Part shown: one piece after another, positions 15,446-24,865 of the stretch
How the letters are laid out: every line of letters starts with the position of its first letter
How positions within the stretch are numbered: position 1 is the stretch's first letter
Assembly (NCBI GenBank): GCA_013036995.1
Contig: JAAOXG010000045.1
Span: forward strand, 1 to 47,587
Source of the DNA: Lacrimispora defluvii
GTDB taxonomy: Bacteria; Bacillota; Clostridia; Lachnospirales; Lachnospiraceae
DNA length: 47,587 nucleotides
Direction: 5' to 3'
Translations under genes and position numbers: made by a program
Notes under the pieces: model-generated
Told to the model about the DNA's origin: nothing
What the model saw: the letters and a program-made list of their open reading frames with translations, nothing else
The model's database searches: none

Positions 15446-15844
15446 TTACATACTCATGCTCATACCTTGTGATTCTTCTTCCACTTGTTCCGTATTTTCT
15501 TCCATTAATGTGGTATCACCTGATGGTATCACTTCACTATTTTCCTCATTCTGCTCTCTAGAATTTCGTCTTCTGCCACGGACTGAAGGAGCTGCAGGTG
15601 CAGTTTCCTGTGTCTCAACACTGGGTTCCGATGTTATTTCAGCTTGGATACCTTCCACCGAATCATTTCGATCCAGATACCGTCTGGTTGCCGCCGGAAC
15701 ATATTTTTCATAGATACTCTTCACATGCCCCTGCAATTCCTTCTCCACCGTGGTATCTTTTTCATCCATATAAAATTTTAGAGCCTCCAGTTTATCTTTT
15801 GGAAAGCTCACCTGCAGTACCGCTTTTTCAGTTGTTACACTCAT
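15446..15844 (-). CDS. DUF6103-like protein with Met-rich C-terminal tail
   Basis: A 132-residue paralogue of the 86-residue neighbour: VLQVSFPKDKLEALKFYMDE, then YEKYVPAATRRYLDRND, in its first 65 residues. After that comes a disordered, Thr/Glu-rich stretch with a basic patch (RGRRRNSREQNEE), then a run of acidic residues ending in QGMSMSM. The tail resembles those of five or more unrelated proteins encoded in the same element. Function is unknown. A ribosome site (GGAGGTAGG) lies upstream. Confidence 0.7.
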   Translation of the reverse strand: MSVTTEKAVLQVSFPKDKLEALKFYMDEKDTTVEKELQGHVKSIYEKYVPAATRRYLDRNDSVEGIQAEITSEPSVETQETAPAAPSVRGRRRNSREQNEENSEVIPSGDTTLMEENTEQVEEESQGMSMSM

Positions 15845-15865
15845 GAAATCCTACCTCCATCTTCC

Positions 15866-16807
15866 TTACATTCCAAATTTCATCCCTTGTGTCTGACCCG
15901 CATCTTCCACTCTTGACAGGGTTTGCTCCTTTACATCATAGCGGTAAATGGAGTCAGAAAGTACTTCCTCCGGCTCCACCTGTGTTGCATTAATATCTGC
16001 AACCATATCCTTGATATACTCCAGATTCATGTTTTCATCTTCTCTCAGAATGATACATTCATGGACGGATGAGGGGAGAATAATCAGGTTACCGCCGATT
16101 CTGTCCGAAATATCTTGCAGCACAGTATCATCCAGCATGTAGGATGCGCCCTGCATTTTTTCTGAATTAGAAAGAACCCACATCGGACTTATCTCCGCTC
16201 CCTGCACCATAAATTCTTCCGGCAATCCACCCATCATTTCTGCAAGAATTTCATTCATGCTCTGAAAAGAATATGGCAGCATCTGCTTCATATTCGCCAT
16301 AGCCTGCTCATGCAGTGTATCAATATCCACGCCAAACATTTTTAGATGACTGTTATGGATTGCAATGCTGCCACGATTATCCGGAGATACCATTACCTGA
16401 ATTCGATAGACCGATGCCAAGTCTTCATAGTTTTTATGGGGCAAATCCTCAAGCATTTTTTCGTTCTTTTCAGCATTTACCAAGGTTACATAGAGTTTGT
16501 CCTTGATATTGTCATAAGTGAATTCTTCGATAGGAAATACCGGAATCCGATTCATTTCTCTTTGATAAACACCGCTGATACTTTTTAAGCTTTCTTCTAA
16601 TGTCATGCCATCCTGATACTTTTGGAAGAATGGTTCCAGATAGATATTAGGTGAAATATTCTCTTTACCTCTCAGCGATATTGCGGTAAGTTCCAACCCA
16701 TTATTCTTATTTACCTTGTTGATATGAACCTCTGTATCCTGATATTCCTGGGGCAGATAATCCAAAATGTTTTCTCTGACTGACTCTGCATATTCTTTAA
16801 AATTCAT
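15866..16807 (-). CDS. DUF5688-like accessory protein of conjugative elements
   Basis: A 313-residue soluble protein beginning MNFKEYAESVRENILDYLPQ and containing KNNGLELTAISLRGKENISP and ISDRIGGNLIILPSSVHECI. I recall this as DUF5688, common in Clostridia integrative elements and phages and without known activity. The C-terminus, after an acidic linker, is TQGMKFGM, one of the recurring Met-rich tails. It lies 21 bases from the DUF6103-like gene in the early-entry region next to oriT. An anti-host-defence role is possible but unsupported. Confidence 0.7.
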   Translation of the reverse strand: MNFKEYAESVRENILDYLPQEYQDTEVHINKVNKNNGLELTAISLRGKENISPNIYLEPFFQKYQDGMTLEESLKSISGVYQREMNRIPVFPIEEFTYDNIKDKLYVTLVNAEKNEKMLEDLPHKNYEDLASVYRIQVMVSPDNRGSIAIHNSHLKMFGVDIDTLHEQAMANMKQMLPYSFQSMNEILAEMMGGLPEEFMVQGAEISPMWVLSNSEKMQGASYMLDDTVLQDISDRIGGNLIILPSSVHECIILREDENMNLEYIKDMVADINATQVEPEEVLSDSIYRYDVKEQTLSRVEDAGQTQGMKFGM

Positions 16808-16831
16808 GTTTTCTCTTCTCCTTTTCTCTTC

Positions 16832-17209
16832 CTATAATTTAAAACCGATGAATGACATTCGTGGCTGAGCCTCAGGCTCTTTTCCAGTAAACACCGGTAT
16901 TTCATTAAAATCTTTTGTAAACATCCCAGCCTGTTCATCCGTAAGTGATACGAATTCACCATCTTCACTGTCACCGCAAATAAAAAAAGGACCAGCAATA
17001 ATATCATTACCAATCCTGCGGTTCAGTTCCATTCCGTTGATTTTTCCTTCTTCATTGACTACTGCAATGCAGTTATTCTCAAGATAAACACATTCGAATA
17101 GCCCTTCTACTTCTGCCTGAATCCCTTCAAGGTCATTCTGGATTTCCTTCACATACGGCATTTTCCCGGGTTCTATTTTTAGTACCCGGATCATATTTTC
17201 ATTTTCCAT
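16832..17209 (-). CDS. DUF3846-like protein
   Basis: A 125-residue protein. IRVLKIEPGKMPYVKEIQND at the start and NRRIGNDIIAGPFFICGDSE in the middle are the hallmark of DUF3846, often found in phage and conjugative-element proteins; function unknown. The C-terminus RMSFIGFKL follows a short acidic/proline linker and fits the series of hydrophobic tails in this element. AGGAGG lies upstream of the chosen ATG. Confidence 0.75.
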   Translation of the reverse strand: MENENMIRVLKIEPGKMPYVKEIQNDLEGIQAEVEGLFECVYLENNCIAVVNEEGKINGMELNRRIGNDIIAGPFFICGDSEDGEFVSLTDEQAGMFTKDFNEIPVFTGKEPEAQPRMSFIGFKL

Positions 17210-17264
17210 TAAGGTTTCCTCCTAACTGAATTTCATTTGTTGACCGCACACTTGTCCTCACTTT

Positions 17265-18365
17265 CTATTCTTTAACAAGCGGTCTGCCATACAGAACCTG
17301 CTTGTCAGAATCAAATAAATCACGATATACAACGACTCCTTTGGAGTAGGATGCATCAATTACTTTGCCATCTCCGGCATAGATACCGACATGGGTTATA
17401 TTCATGAATCGTCCATTTGGTTTATGACTCCAGAACACCAAATCACCAGGCAGTAAATCTTCTTTTGCAATAGTCAAGCTGTTATTAAAGCAATACCGTC
17501 CCTGTTCAGCAGCCGTTCCAGGGAGTGAAATTCCAAACTGCTTGTAGCACCACATCGTCAGATAGCTACAGTCCGTATAACTTCCTTGCCCTCTTTTCTC
17601 CTGTGAGTAAGGATCCCCCAGCCTTGACATAGCAAGTTTTACAATTTCACTTCCATTTTCTCCTGCCGGCAGATCATGATATAGATTCTCTAGTTCTTCC
17701 TCTGACAGCTGATATTTCCAGCCCTCCCATCCTGTTGTACTGTCATCTTCCAAAGGAGTTGCCGTTCCATATGCAATACGGTAATAAATTTCGGTTGCAT
17801 TGGCCATGTCCTCATATGTCGCTGTTATTCCCAATGCTGTATTTATATTCTGATAGACTACAGATAAATCTTTTATGGGAACCGGAATTGTATATGTTTC
17901 CTCTTTTGTCGTCCCATCCTCCGTAGTCACTGTCCGGGTACGCTCTTCAAAGGTTACAAAACAATCTGCAAATTTTCTGCTGTCTACCGCAGACGGCTGG
18001 TCGGCGCCGAAATACAGAGAATAAAAAACTGCCTTAATCTGAATTGGATCCAGGCTATCTCCATTCTCCATCTTTGCATTGAGTTCATTTACGATCCCGT
18101 CAATCACAGCAAAACTATCACGCATAGCTTTAATGTGTTCCCGATAATCTTCCGGTACATCTTCTGCGATTTCGCCACCATGAAAGCACAAATCAAGTGC
18201 AGAATTATTATGATTGGCAGCTCCTGACAGCATTCCGCACAGAATAGCAACAAACACAAATATGGGTGAAAGTATAGCCACGACAATCCACCCAACTCCC
18301 TTTCGGATTTTCTCATTACTTAGAACCATCGCCGCAGCTTTGGCTATTAATACTGGATTCGCCAT
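17265..18365 (-). CDS. NlpC/P60 cell-wall hydrolase of the transfer apparatus (CD1108-like)
   Basis: A 366-residue membrane-anchored peptidoglycan hydrolase. Residues ~24-50 form an N-terminal transmembrane anchor (GWIVVAILSPIFVFVAILCG). A ~180-residue stalk follows, and the C-terminal NlpC/P60 domain spans ~238-366, with nucleophile Cys266 in SYTDCSYLT and His325 in NITHVGIYAG. The role is to open the cell wall for the conjugation channel, like VirB1. It resembles the mobile-element family named after C. difficile CD1108. It lacks the Met-rich tail, ending GRPLVKE, as do the other structural transfer proteins. Confidence 0.88.
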   Translation of the reverse strand: MANPVLIAKAAAMVLSNEKIRKGVGWIVVAILSPIFVFVAILCGMLSGAANHNNSALDLCFHGGEIAEDVPEDYREHIKAMRDSFAVIDGIVNELNAKMENGDSLDPIQIKAVFYSLYFGADQPSAVDSRKFADCFVTFEERTRTVTTEDGTTKEETYTIPVPIKDLSVVYQNINTALGITATYEDMANATEIYYRIAYGTATPLEDDSTTGWEGWKYQLSEEELENLYHDLPAGENGSEIVKLAMSRLGDPYSQEKRGQGSYTDCSYLTMWCYKQFGISLPGTAAEQGRYCFNNSLTIAKEDLLPGDLVFWSHKPNGRFMNITHVGIYAGDGKVIDASYSKGVVVYRDLFDSDKQVLYGRPLVKE

Positions 18366-18371
18366 GCCAAA

Positions 18372-18875
18372 TCACCACCACTTCATCCCGAACAGATTCT
18401 CCGGCTCCGCTTCATTTACTTGTTCTGGTTCCATTTTCTCCTTCATAAGAAGCACCGCATTTTCCAGTACCGTTGTATCAAATCCTGCCGTTCTATAGCC
18501 TTCTTCTACGGTTCTCAGATAAGAATCCGAAGGCATTCCGAAACAATGACCCTCTGTCATTACATAAACAAAGGCAGAAACCGTTTCTCCATTTAATTCA
18601 ATATCCATGGACTCTTTCTCATAAAACCTTGGATACCCTTCATAACGGTCGAGTGCTGCCTCATCTTTTTCCTTCACCTTCCAGAGAAGAACAGGAACAG
18701 AACTGCCTTCACATGGTTCAATGGTTGCATAAGCACCTGTCTTAGAACCCCTGAACAACAGTTCATAATTATTTATCTCTGCTCTACCTACCAACTGTGC
18801 CGTTGGACACCGGTATTTCATCTGTGGCAGATTCATGTTACTGCCATAGGCAATATAGAATTTTTCTTTCTGCAT
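18372..18875 (-). CDS. Gamma-glutamylcyclotransferase-like (AIG2/GGCT fold) protein
   Basis: A 167-residue protein of the GGCT/AIG2 fold. The defining FYIAYGSNMNLPQM (about 6-19) is the substrate-binding loop. ALDRYEGYPRFYEKE holds the catalytic glutamate region, and AFVYVM follows. The family releases 5-oxoproline from gamma-glutamyl peptides. The upstream gene, ten bases away, is an amidoligase, which makes gamma-glutamyl or similar amide bonds; the two form a make-and-remove pair. I start at 18875, where GGAGG is five bases upstream; an ATG at 18923 lies in the previous gene. The C-terminus NLFGMKWW follows an acidic linker, like the other tails. Confidence 0.88.
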   Translation of the reverse strand: MQKEKFYIAYGSNMNLPQMKYRCPTAQLVGRAEINNYELLFRGSKTGAYATIEPCEGSSVPVLLWKVKEKDEAALDRYEGYPRFYEKESMDIELNGETVSAFVYVMTEGHCFGMPSDSYLRTVEEGYRTAGFDTTVLENAVLLMKEKMEPEQVNEAEPENLFGMKWW

Positions 18876-18885
18876 TTCAACCTCC

Positions 18886-19941
18886 TTACATTTCCATTGA
18901 CATCGAAAAAACAGGAGTATCATCCTCCTGCTCCTGTTCTGGAATTTCTATTCTTTGATTTTCTCTTTGCGTTATCTCCACATCACCTCCCTGCATCAGC
19001 TCCTGTTCCCTTTTCTTACGGAGTCTCTCCTTTTGTGCTTCGGCCTGCTCCGGTGATTTCCATGCAATGTTTCCTTCCAAGTGATCCAGAAGATGTTTTC
19101 TTGCTGTTTTAAAATCATCCCCAATCATTCCAAGTCGGAGAAGCCAGACACGAAAGGTATATTTTTCATTCTCCGAAACAGTCTTTGTGGGACTGGCTGA
19201 CCTTTGGTTATAAGCTTGTGCTGTAATTGCCATGCAGAATTGGATATAAGCTTTTAGTTTTCCGGCATGAATGGAACCGTTAAATGCCCGGAATTCTATC
19301 GTCCCCTTTTGAAAAACAGAATGAAGATTCAGACAATGATACCTGCTGTCATGATAATGCTGGTGACTTCCGTCATTGCCATTGTACCAGAGGTTTTGAA
19401 GTTCACTCCTTGTTCTTGGCTTCTGCCGGTTCAGTTTTTCTAAAAACTCAGGATCAATTTTCTGGCAGTACCGCCTTTCTCTTTGGGAATCCACCTGCAG
19501 GGCACGATAGACCATATCTTCTTTGGAGGCTATGATATTTACCAGATTTCTTAGCTGATATGCTTCGAAAGGTGCCGCATTGATATGGATATGGATTCCG
19601 CAGGATTTGTTGCAGAATGCTCCTGCTTCCCGAAGCACTCTTACCATTTCCTGTATCTTTTCAATGTCATCATAATTACAGATGGGGCTTACAAATTCAA
19701 CGCTGTAATCCCTGTCCGCAATCTGCTTCCGGTTCTCCACCTTCCTCTGACACTGAATACTCGCATCACTTACTAGTTTCCATCTGCGATTTTCCCTATC
19801 CGACACAGAATACGTTCCGTATCCGCCTCCTTCATATTGCGGTGAGCTGTCCAGATAGTCGGCAATGACCTGGGCTGCTCTTTGCCTTGTGATGCCTGTC
19901 ATTTCAATTTCAATTCCAAACTTCTGCTCTCTCAAATCCAC
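18886..19941 (-). CDS. Amidoligase-family enzyme (COOH-NH2 ligase, GCS-like)
   Basis: A 351-residue ATP-dependent ligase of the Amidoligase_2 family. FGIEIEMTGITRQRAAQV at the start gives the paired catalytic acidic residues. RDYSVEFVSPICNYDD and CGIHIHINA (about 117-125) and GTIEFRAFNGSIHAGKL supply the metal/ATP and substrate residues of the glutamine-synthetase-like core. Such enzymes join amino acids or peptides to carboxyl groups; the acceptor here is unknown. The start is GTG at 19941. After a charged coiled stretch the protein ends PVFSMSMEM, another Met-rich tail. The adjacent cyclotransferase could trim or reverse the product. Confidence 0.87.
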   Translation of the reverse strand: MDLREQKFGIEIEMTGITRQRAAQVIADYLDSSPQYEGGGYGTYSVSDRENRRWKLVSDASIQCQRKVENRKQIADRDYSVEFVSPICNYDDIEKIQEMVRVLREAGAFCNKSCGIHIHINAAPFEAYQLRNLVNIIASKEDMVYRALQVDSQRERRYCQKIDPEFLEKLNRQKPRTRSELQNLWYNGNDGSHQHYHDSRYHCLNLHSVFQKGTIEFRAFNGSIHAGKLKAYIQFCMAITAQAYNQRSASPTKTVSENEKYTFRVWLLRLGMIGDDFKTARKHLLDHLEGNIAWKSPEQAEAQKERLRKKREQELMQGGDVEITQRENQRIEIPEQEQEDDTPVFSMSMEM

Positions 19942-19953
19942 AAAATCACCGCC

Positions 19954-20442
19954 TTACCATGTACGATGTTCATTGATAATCCCTTTGACACCCTCATATT
20001 TCACAATCTTTCCTGCATCCTCGAAAAAGGCAATCAGCTTTTCCCTCCGGTATGTATCAATCAATTCTCCCCGGCAGCTTGCATTCAGATTATTTAGTTC
20101 AATTACAATAAACCGTATTGTCAGTTTTACCTCCAAGGTATTGTGATAATAGGTCTTAATATGGTCAATAAACTTGTTGAGAATCTGATCGAACCTTGCG
20201 ATGTCATCAAGGAAATAACAGTAATAAGCGGCAAAAGGATTGTCATAGCTTTCACCGTCCATGCACCTTCTGATCTGGCGAAGGAGGCTCGGTCGTCTTT
20301 CCTTTTCTGCCTTTAGATACTGCTCCATGAGGCAGAGCAGGTCATTTTCCTGATTCGGGATATAGGTGATGCACACTTTCATATCTGCTATGATTTCCTC
20401 TTTCTTCTTTCTGTGTTCCTCCAGTTCCTTTTGGATATTCAT
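19954..20442 (-). CDS. Hypothetical protein of the transfer operon
   Basis: A 162-residue, mostly helical, charged protein that I do not recognise. It starts MNIQKELEEHRKKKEEIIAD, contains NPFAAYYCYFLDDIARFDQI, and ends INEHRTW. Its start overlaps the stop of the VirB4 gene by one base (TAATG), so it is translationally coupled to the secretion ATPase. That suggests a role in transfer or its control. It has no membrane segment and no Met-rich tail. Confidence 0.7.
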   Translation of the reverse strand: MNIQKELEEHRKKKEEIIADMKVCITYIPNQENDLLCLMEQYLKAEKERRPSLLRQIRRCMDGESYDNPFAAYYCYFLDDIARFDQILNKFIDHIKTYYHNTLEVKLTIRFIVIELNNLNASCRGELIDTYRREKLIAFFEDAGKIVKYEGVKGIINEHRTW

Positions 20443-22271
20443 TATCTTCCGCCTGCCTTTCCAAATAATTTTTCTTTATATGCCGGAGCATGGACTGCCA
20501 GATTGTATCGTTCATTACCACACTTATACAGGCAGACCCCTCTCTGCGGAAACTTGATCAGATTGTATTCCGACTCTTCCAATTGTAAAGTGTCCATATA
20601 AAACTGCTTGTCAATATTTCCGGCATTAAACAAAAACGCATGCGTAGGAATGGAGAACAGCGGTTTTGTAAGCTCCTTGATACCTTCAATGTTGAAGTCT
20701 TCAAGGTTTTGCGAGCTTAAAATAACCGCCGATTCTTTCTTACGCACACGTTTCATAAAGTTTCGGATATATTCAATAGCGGTGAGATTGGTTAGGAACA
20801 GATACAATTCATCAATACCGGCTGCTGTATGACCTTCTGTCAGAAGCTTGTCACTCATGAAGGAAAGAATATTAAACAATAACGCATTTTTAACATTACG
20901 GCTTGCTTGCAGCAATCCTTTTACACCAAATACAATAAACCGGTTGGAAGTGATGTTGGTATGTCCATTGAAGAATTTACTCTCCGCTCCCTGACACATG
21001 GAATGAAGACCAAGCAGTATTTCTTGCAGCAAATCTGCAGTGTACAGTTGGAATTTTGATTTGTCGTAATTTTGATATTCTTCCGCTATCAGCTTGTAAA
21101 GGTCAGATAGGATTGGATAATCAGTAGAACTAAGACCTTTAAAATCAGTGCTATCGCTGATGTTCCATCTGCCATACAGTTTGCCAAGCATAATCTCAAT
21201 GACATCGATATGTTTATCAGCAAAATCTTTATAGCATCTGAAAAAATCTTTTAAAAATGAAATATGCTGGCTAAGTTTTGTTGCCTGCCGGAATGCTATC
21301 GGTGCATCCTTATCCTGTGGCGAACCTCCTTCATCCCAAGTTTTTGGCTCCAATGGGTTAATCATGTACTCACCCGACATCAGATCTACAAAGCAGCCTC
21401 CCATATTTTCTGCAAGCTCCACATACTCGTGTTCCGGATCCAGGCAGATTACATTCTTCCCTGACTCCAGAATATTGCACAGAATCAGTTTCAAAAGATA
21501 GCTCTTGCCCTGACCTGAGTTACCTAAAATCAGGATACAGGGATTGGTCTTGTCATCGTCCCTCTTATCAAAGTCCACCAGAATATTTGAGCCAAATTTA
21601 TCTCTGCCCAGATAAAAACCGTTGCTATCTGTCTTCCCGGAATAATTAAAGGGATACAGATTAGCAACGGAGGATGCAGGAAGAACTCTTTCGAACTGGC
21701 TTTCAAACACATTTCTACCGGTCGGACCAACACACAAAAAACCCTGCTGTTGACGGAGCATCAGGCGGTCTACATTCAATTTGCTCCGAACAAGTTCGGT
21801 CAGCACATCCGTCTGTAATAGCTTTAACCCATCATAATCATTTGCGGTAAGCTCAATATATACCGCACAGTGAAGAAGCGGCTCCCGGTTGCGGTGCATG
21901 GCAGATACCAGTGTTACCACGTCCTGCAGATTACTTTCCGCCGTAACTGTTTGCTGCAAGTCATTGGTATTTGTCGTGTTCATCCGGTTCTTATTGGCAG
22001 CATTATGGATGATCTTCTTTTCCTCCGTTACTGTAACCTGCCTTGTGTAAATACGCAAGGTAACACCATCCTTTTCTCCCAAATGGCGAAGGATTGCCTG
22101 TTCGCTTGTACTCGTAGGATATTCCCTAAGCGCCCAGACGCAACGGAATGTATTTCCGCAGATAAAGTGATCCACGTTGAACTTGATTATGGATGGAGCA
22201 ATCATGTCGACAAAGGTTTTGATGTCTGACTTTTCTCTTTCTGCATTTGGTTCTGTTTTTCTTTTACTCAC
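20442..22271 (-). CDS. VirB4-like conjugation ATPase (CD1110-like)
   Basis: A ~609-residue ATPase that powers the type IV channel. Walker A is GNSGQGKSY at about 251-259. The VirB4 block ICLDPEHEYVELAENMGG follows, and the Walker B region is AGIDELYLFL, with SSQNLEDF after it. The first ~200 residues form the N-terminal VirB4 domain (FICGNTFRCVWALREYP). It resembles the C. difficile CD1110 family, which is shorter than Agrobacterium VirB4 (~790). GTG at 22271 with GGTGGG nine bases upstream is my start; a TTG one codon earlier is possible. It overlaps the preceding gene by a few bases. Confidence 0.92.
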   Translation of the reverse strand: MSKRKTEPNAEREKSDIKTFVDMIAPSIIKFNVDHFICGNTFRCVWALREYPTSTSEQAILRHLGEKDGVTLRIYTRQVTVTEEKKIIHNAANKNRMNTTNTNDLQQTVTAESNLQDVVTLVSAMHRNREPLLHCAVYIELTANDYDGLKLLQTDVLTELVRSKLNVDRLMLRQQQGFLCVGPTGRNVFESQFERVLPASSVANLYPFNYSGKTDSNGFYLGRDKFGSNILVDFDKRDDDKTNPCILILGNSGQGKSYLLKLILCNILESGKNVICLDPEHEYVELAENMGGCFVDLMSGEYMINPLEPKTWDEGGSPQDKDAPIAFRQATKLSQHISFLKDFFRCYKDFADKHIDVIEIMLGKLYGRWNISDSTDFKGLSSTDYPILSDLYKLIAEEYQNYDKSKFQLYTADLLQEILLGLHSMCQGAESKFFNGHTNITSNRFIVFGVKGLLQASRNVKNALLFNILSFMSDKLLTEGHTAAGIDELYLFLTNLTAIEYIRNFMKRVRKKESAVILSSQNLEDFNIEGIKELTKPLFSIPTHAFLFNAGNIDKQFYMDTLQLEESEYNLIKFPQRGVCLYKCGNERYNLAVHAPAYKEKLFGKAGGR

Positions 22272-22869
22272 CAATAATCACCCACCTTTCCCCGTCATAA
22301 TCCTCATATTTTTCAGTGGTCACATTCTGCTCGTAATAAACACCGAGAAGTCTTTTGATATCTGCATTATTTGCCCTTCTTGCAGTAAAGCCTTGATCCT
22401 TTAGGCTCTTTTCAATTCTTGATAGGTAGGGAAAAATATCGGAAGACTTATCGTTACCCACTTTCTCCTCTTCTTTCCTTAATCGGATGATAATCAAAAA
22501 CTCCCTTGCAGTTGCCATCTGTACCTGCATGCGGTCAAGATTTGAGCTATCCTGCTGCAACAACTTTCGAATAACCGGGTTAGTTTCTTCCTCCATCTGT
22601 TTCTTTAGATATTGTTTATTCTCATCAAAATTCTCTTTTGAATTAAGACACAGCATTTCAATCTCTGCGATTCCTTTCAGTACTGTCATCAGTGCATAAA
22701 TTCTTGCATTGACATTTGCATCAGAAAGAACCGAGATATTGGTTGGATGAATAATAAAATATACCAATTCTCCAAATGCTGTTTGCAAGCTATAGTCCGT
22801 GATGTCCTCAATCCCAATCAGCTTTCTGGTTGATTGTTTTTGCTGTTCCTTCTGCTTTTTCTTACTCAA
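22264..22869 (-). CDS. Transfer-operon protein upstream of VirB4
   Basis: A ~201-residue soluble protein: LIGIEDITDYSLQTAFGELV, then TNISVLSDANVNARIYALMT, then a charged helical region and ERWVIIGE at the end. It is wedged between PrgI and VirB4, overlapping the latter, so it probably takes part in the channel complex. I know no function for it. The start is TTG at 22869, since GGAGG is eight bases before it and overlaps the prgI stop. Starting at 22884 would place the gene inside prgI without a ribosome site. Confidence 0.8.
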   Translation of the reverse strand: MSKKKQKEQQKQSTRKLIGIEDITDYSLQTAFGELVYFIIHPTNISVLSDANVNARIYALMTVLKGIAEIEMLCLNSKENFDENKQYLKKQMEEETNPVIRKLLQQDSSNLDRMQVQMATAREFLIIIRLRKEEEKVGNDKSSDIFPYLSRIEKSLKDQGFTARRANNADIKRLLGVYYEQNVTTEKYEDYDGERWVIIGE

Positions 22870-22871
22870 AA

Positions 22872-23129
22872 TTACAACCTCCATTCATATATCTGCTGTT
22901 TGAAAATAAAAAAAGCACAAGCATAACGGATGAACTCCAAAATACTTGTGTCTTCAAATCGGATTGATAAAAAAGCATAAACTGCTGTTACCACAATGGG
23001 AACTAATATCCCCAGCTGTGAAAGTGCAAAGACAGAAACAAGTAATCCTACACCAATCACTCCAATATCTCTTAATTCCCAAAGCCATAAGGTTGCTTTT
23101 GCCTTTAAGTTGTCAGGATACATATACAT
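22872..23129 (-). CDS. prgI: PrgI family membrane protein (VirB3-like)
   Basis: An 85-residue protein with two adjacent membrane helices (about 22-60, VIGVGLLVSVFALSQLGILV then VVTAVYAFLSIRF) and the start YMYPDNLKAKATLWLWELRD. PrgI proteins are the small inner-membrane partners of the VirB4 ATPase in Gram-positive type IV systems. Position directly ahead of the VirB4 block, and size, both fit. Confidence 0.85.
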   Translation of the reverse strand: MYMYPDNLKAKATLWLWELRDIGVIGVGLLVSVFALSQLGILVPIVVTAVYAFLSIRFEDTSILEFIRYACAFFIFKQQIYEWRL

Positions 23130-23150
23130 TTAGCTTCCCTCCTCTTCCTG

Positions 23151-24209
23151 TTAAAATTTCCGTAAAAAATAAGCAATTCCACGCATAATAAAATCTACGC
23201 ATGTAACTGCCACACTGTTTCCGAGACCCTTGTATCTCGGACTGTCTGTTGCTTTCGGGATATCTGTCCATCCATCCGGAAAGCCTTGTAACCGCTCACA
23301 TTCTAATGGGGTTAGCCTTCGAACAAGTTTAATAACGGATGAATTTTTTACACTGTTGTTTTCATTTTCTTTAGATGCTTCATCGGACACAGGCTGCTTC
23401 TCCGTATTTTCATTTGGTAATCCTGTCTTCATCTTCTGACTGTCAACAATACATTTATTCTGACTGACATATTGACTTCCAATCCCTTTTTCATCTCCAA
23501 CACACAAGGCTCCAACAATATTCTGATAGGTTTTTGATGGCAAACAGACTGCATGAATATCCGATGTTGTCAGGGTATAACTGATATTTTCCTGAAAACC
23601 ACAGCCATTCCCGCCATTCTTGTCCTGCCTGTTGATGATATTACTTGCGATGCAATAACTCTCTTCCATAGGTTTGGACACCAGAGGAACATTGTTTCCG
23701 CCTGTTCCATAAGTAGCAGCCACTGTTGGTGCAACACGCAATGATCCGTTATACCTGCAGTCCTTAGCATGGTTATCAAATAGTACCGGCTGGTTATTTC
23801 CGCTTGTTCCAGCTGCAGAAGTAATGGTAGGACAAAGGTCTTCACAGATTTCAGCACCACCTTGCTGACTCCCCATCACAATCGGAAGATTCCCACCCAT
23901 ACTGGCACGCAAGGTAGACGTAATATTCTCTGTTATATCCATTCGGTTACCACCCTGATCATTCAGACATAACATAGGTTCGGTAATAAAGGTCTGCATC
24001 TGCATGTTCTGCGTTGCCATCAGCGCCCCTGATATTCCGTTTAGGTCAATGCCCTCATTTCGTTGATTATTAATATGATACGATTTATATTCTTTTTTTA
24101 TATCAGCACTTACTTCTCGTTTTACATCCGCTATTCCGGCTTGAATCTCCAATGCTGTTTTCAGTTGTTTGGGCAGTTCCTTGCCTCTTGACCTTGCTCT
24201 TCTAAGGAT
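23151..24209 (-). pseudogene. DNA (cytosine-5) methyltransferase, C-terminal part after frameshift
   Basis: This frame carries the target-recognition region and C-terminal motifs: RRLTPLECERLQGFPDGWTD, then YKGLGNSVAV (motifs IX-X). The long variable stretch before it has several blocks of the PT(V/I)xAxxGTxGNN type seen in phage-like Dcm enzymes. It continues the protein of 24202-24864 in another frame. Deleting one C at about 24206-24207 on the minus strand joins them as SLFRNLRRARSRGKELPKQL. The whole then spans 23151-24864 (1713 bases, 570 residues). In this frame, codons upstream of ~24210 are a shadow of the first half. Confidence 0.8.
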
Positions 24210-24864
24210 TCCTAAACAGGCTGTCCTGCTCAAATAATATTTTTGGAGCGGTGTTTCCTCCAAAATCTGCGACAAGAAAGATTCTCTTGCGTCGTTGGGC
24301 GACACCCCAGTATTGAGCATCGAGAACTCTCCAAGCAATAGAGAATTGATTTCCCAGAATGCACCCAGCAGATTTCCATACCCCTCCCGGAGGTCGAGGT
24401 ATAGATACGGTGTTGTCAGCAATTCTTGTGGTTTCTTCAAGCACTGCCTTGAAATCTTCTCCGTCTGCGGTGGAGAATGCTCCAGGGACATTTTCCCAAA
24501 CGAAGAATCGAGGTCGTACAAGGTCATTTGTCTTACCTCGTTTTCCATCTTCCTCCCTCATTTCTTTTGTTATCCTGATCTGCTCCATAAAAAGTCCCGA
24601 CCGCTCGCCTGCCATCCCTGCCCGCTGCCCTGCGACCGATAAATCCTGACATGGGGAGCCTCCGCAAATGATGTCTACCACCGGAAGTTTATCTCCGCTA
24701 AGTTTTGTAATATCTCCTACATGGAGCATTTCAGGAAATCTGACTTTTGTGACTTCGATTGGAAAAGGCTCTATTTCACTGGCCCATAATGGAACAATTC
24801 CATTATGGATTGCGGCAAGCGGAAAACCGCCAATCCCATCAAAAAGGCTTCCCATGGTAATCAT
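24202..24864 (-). pseudogene. DNA (cytosine-5) methyltransferase, N-terminal part (frameshifted)
   Basis: The catalytic half of a C5-cytosine methylase. SAM motif I is MGSLFDGIGGFPLAA, motif IV is GGSPCQDLSVAGQRAGM with the nucleophilic Cys at about 92, motif VI is ENVPGAF, and motif VIII is QRRKRIFLVADF. The frame stops early at FRNP and the rest of the enzyme continues in another frame. Such methylases on conjugative elements protect them from restriction. With the frameshift the protein lacks its recognition region and would be inactive unless the indel is a sequence error. It begins just after the DUF4406-like gene in the transfer operon. Confidence 0.85.
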
Positions 24865-24865
24865 A

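Noticed and set aside
24210-24548. Alternative start of the second methylase frame at 24548
   Set aside because: This part overlaps the catalytic half in another frame and shows no methylase motifs; only codons after ~24210 are genuine.
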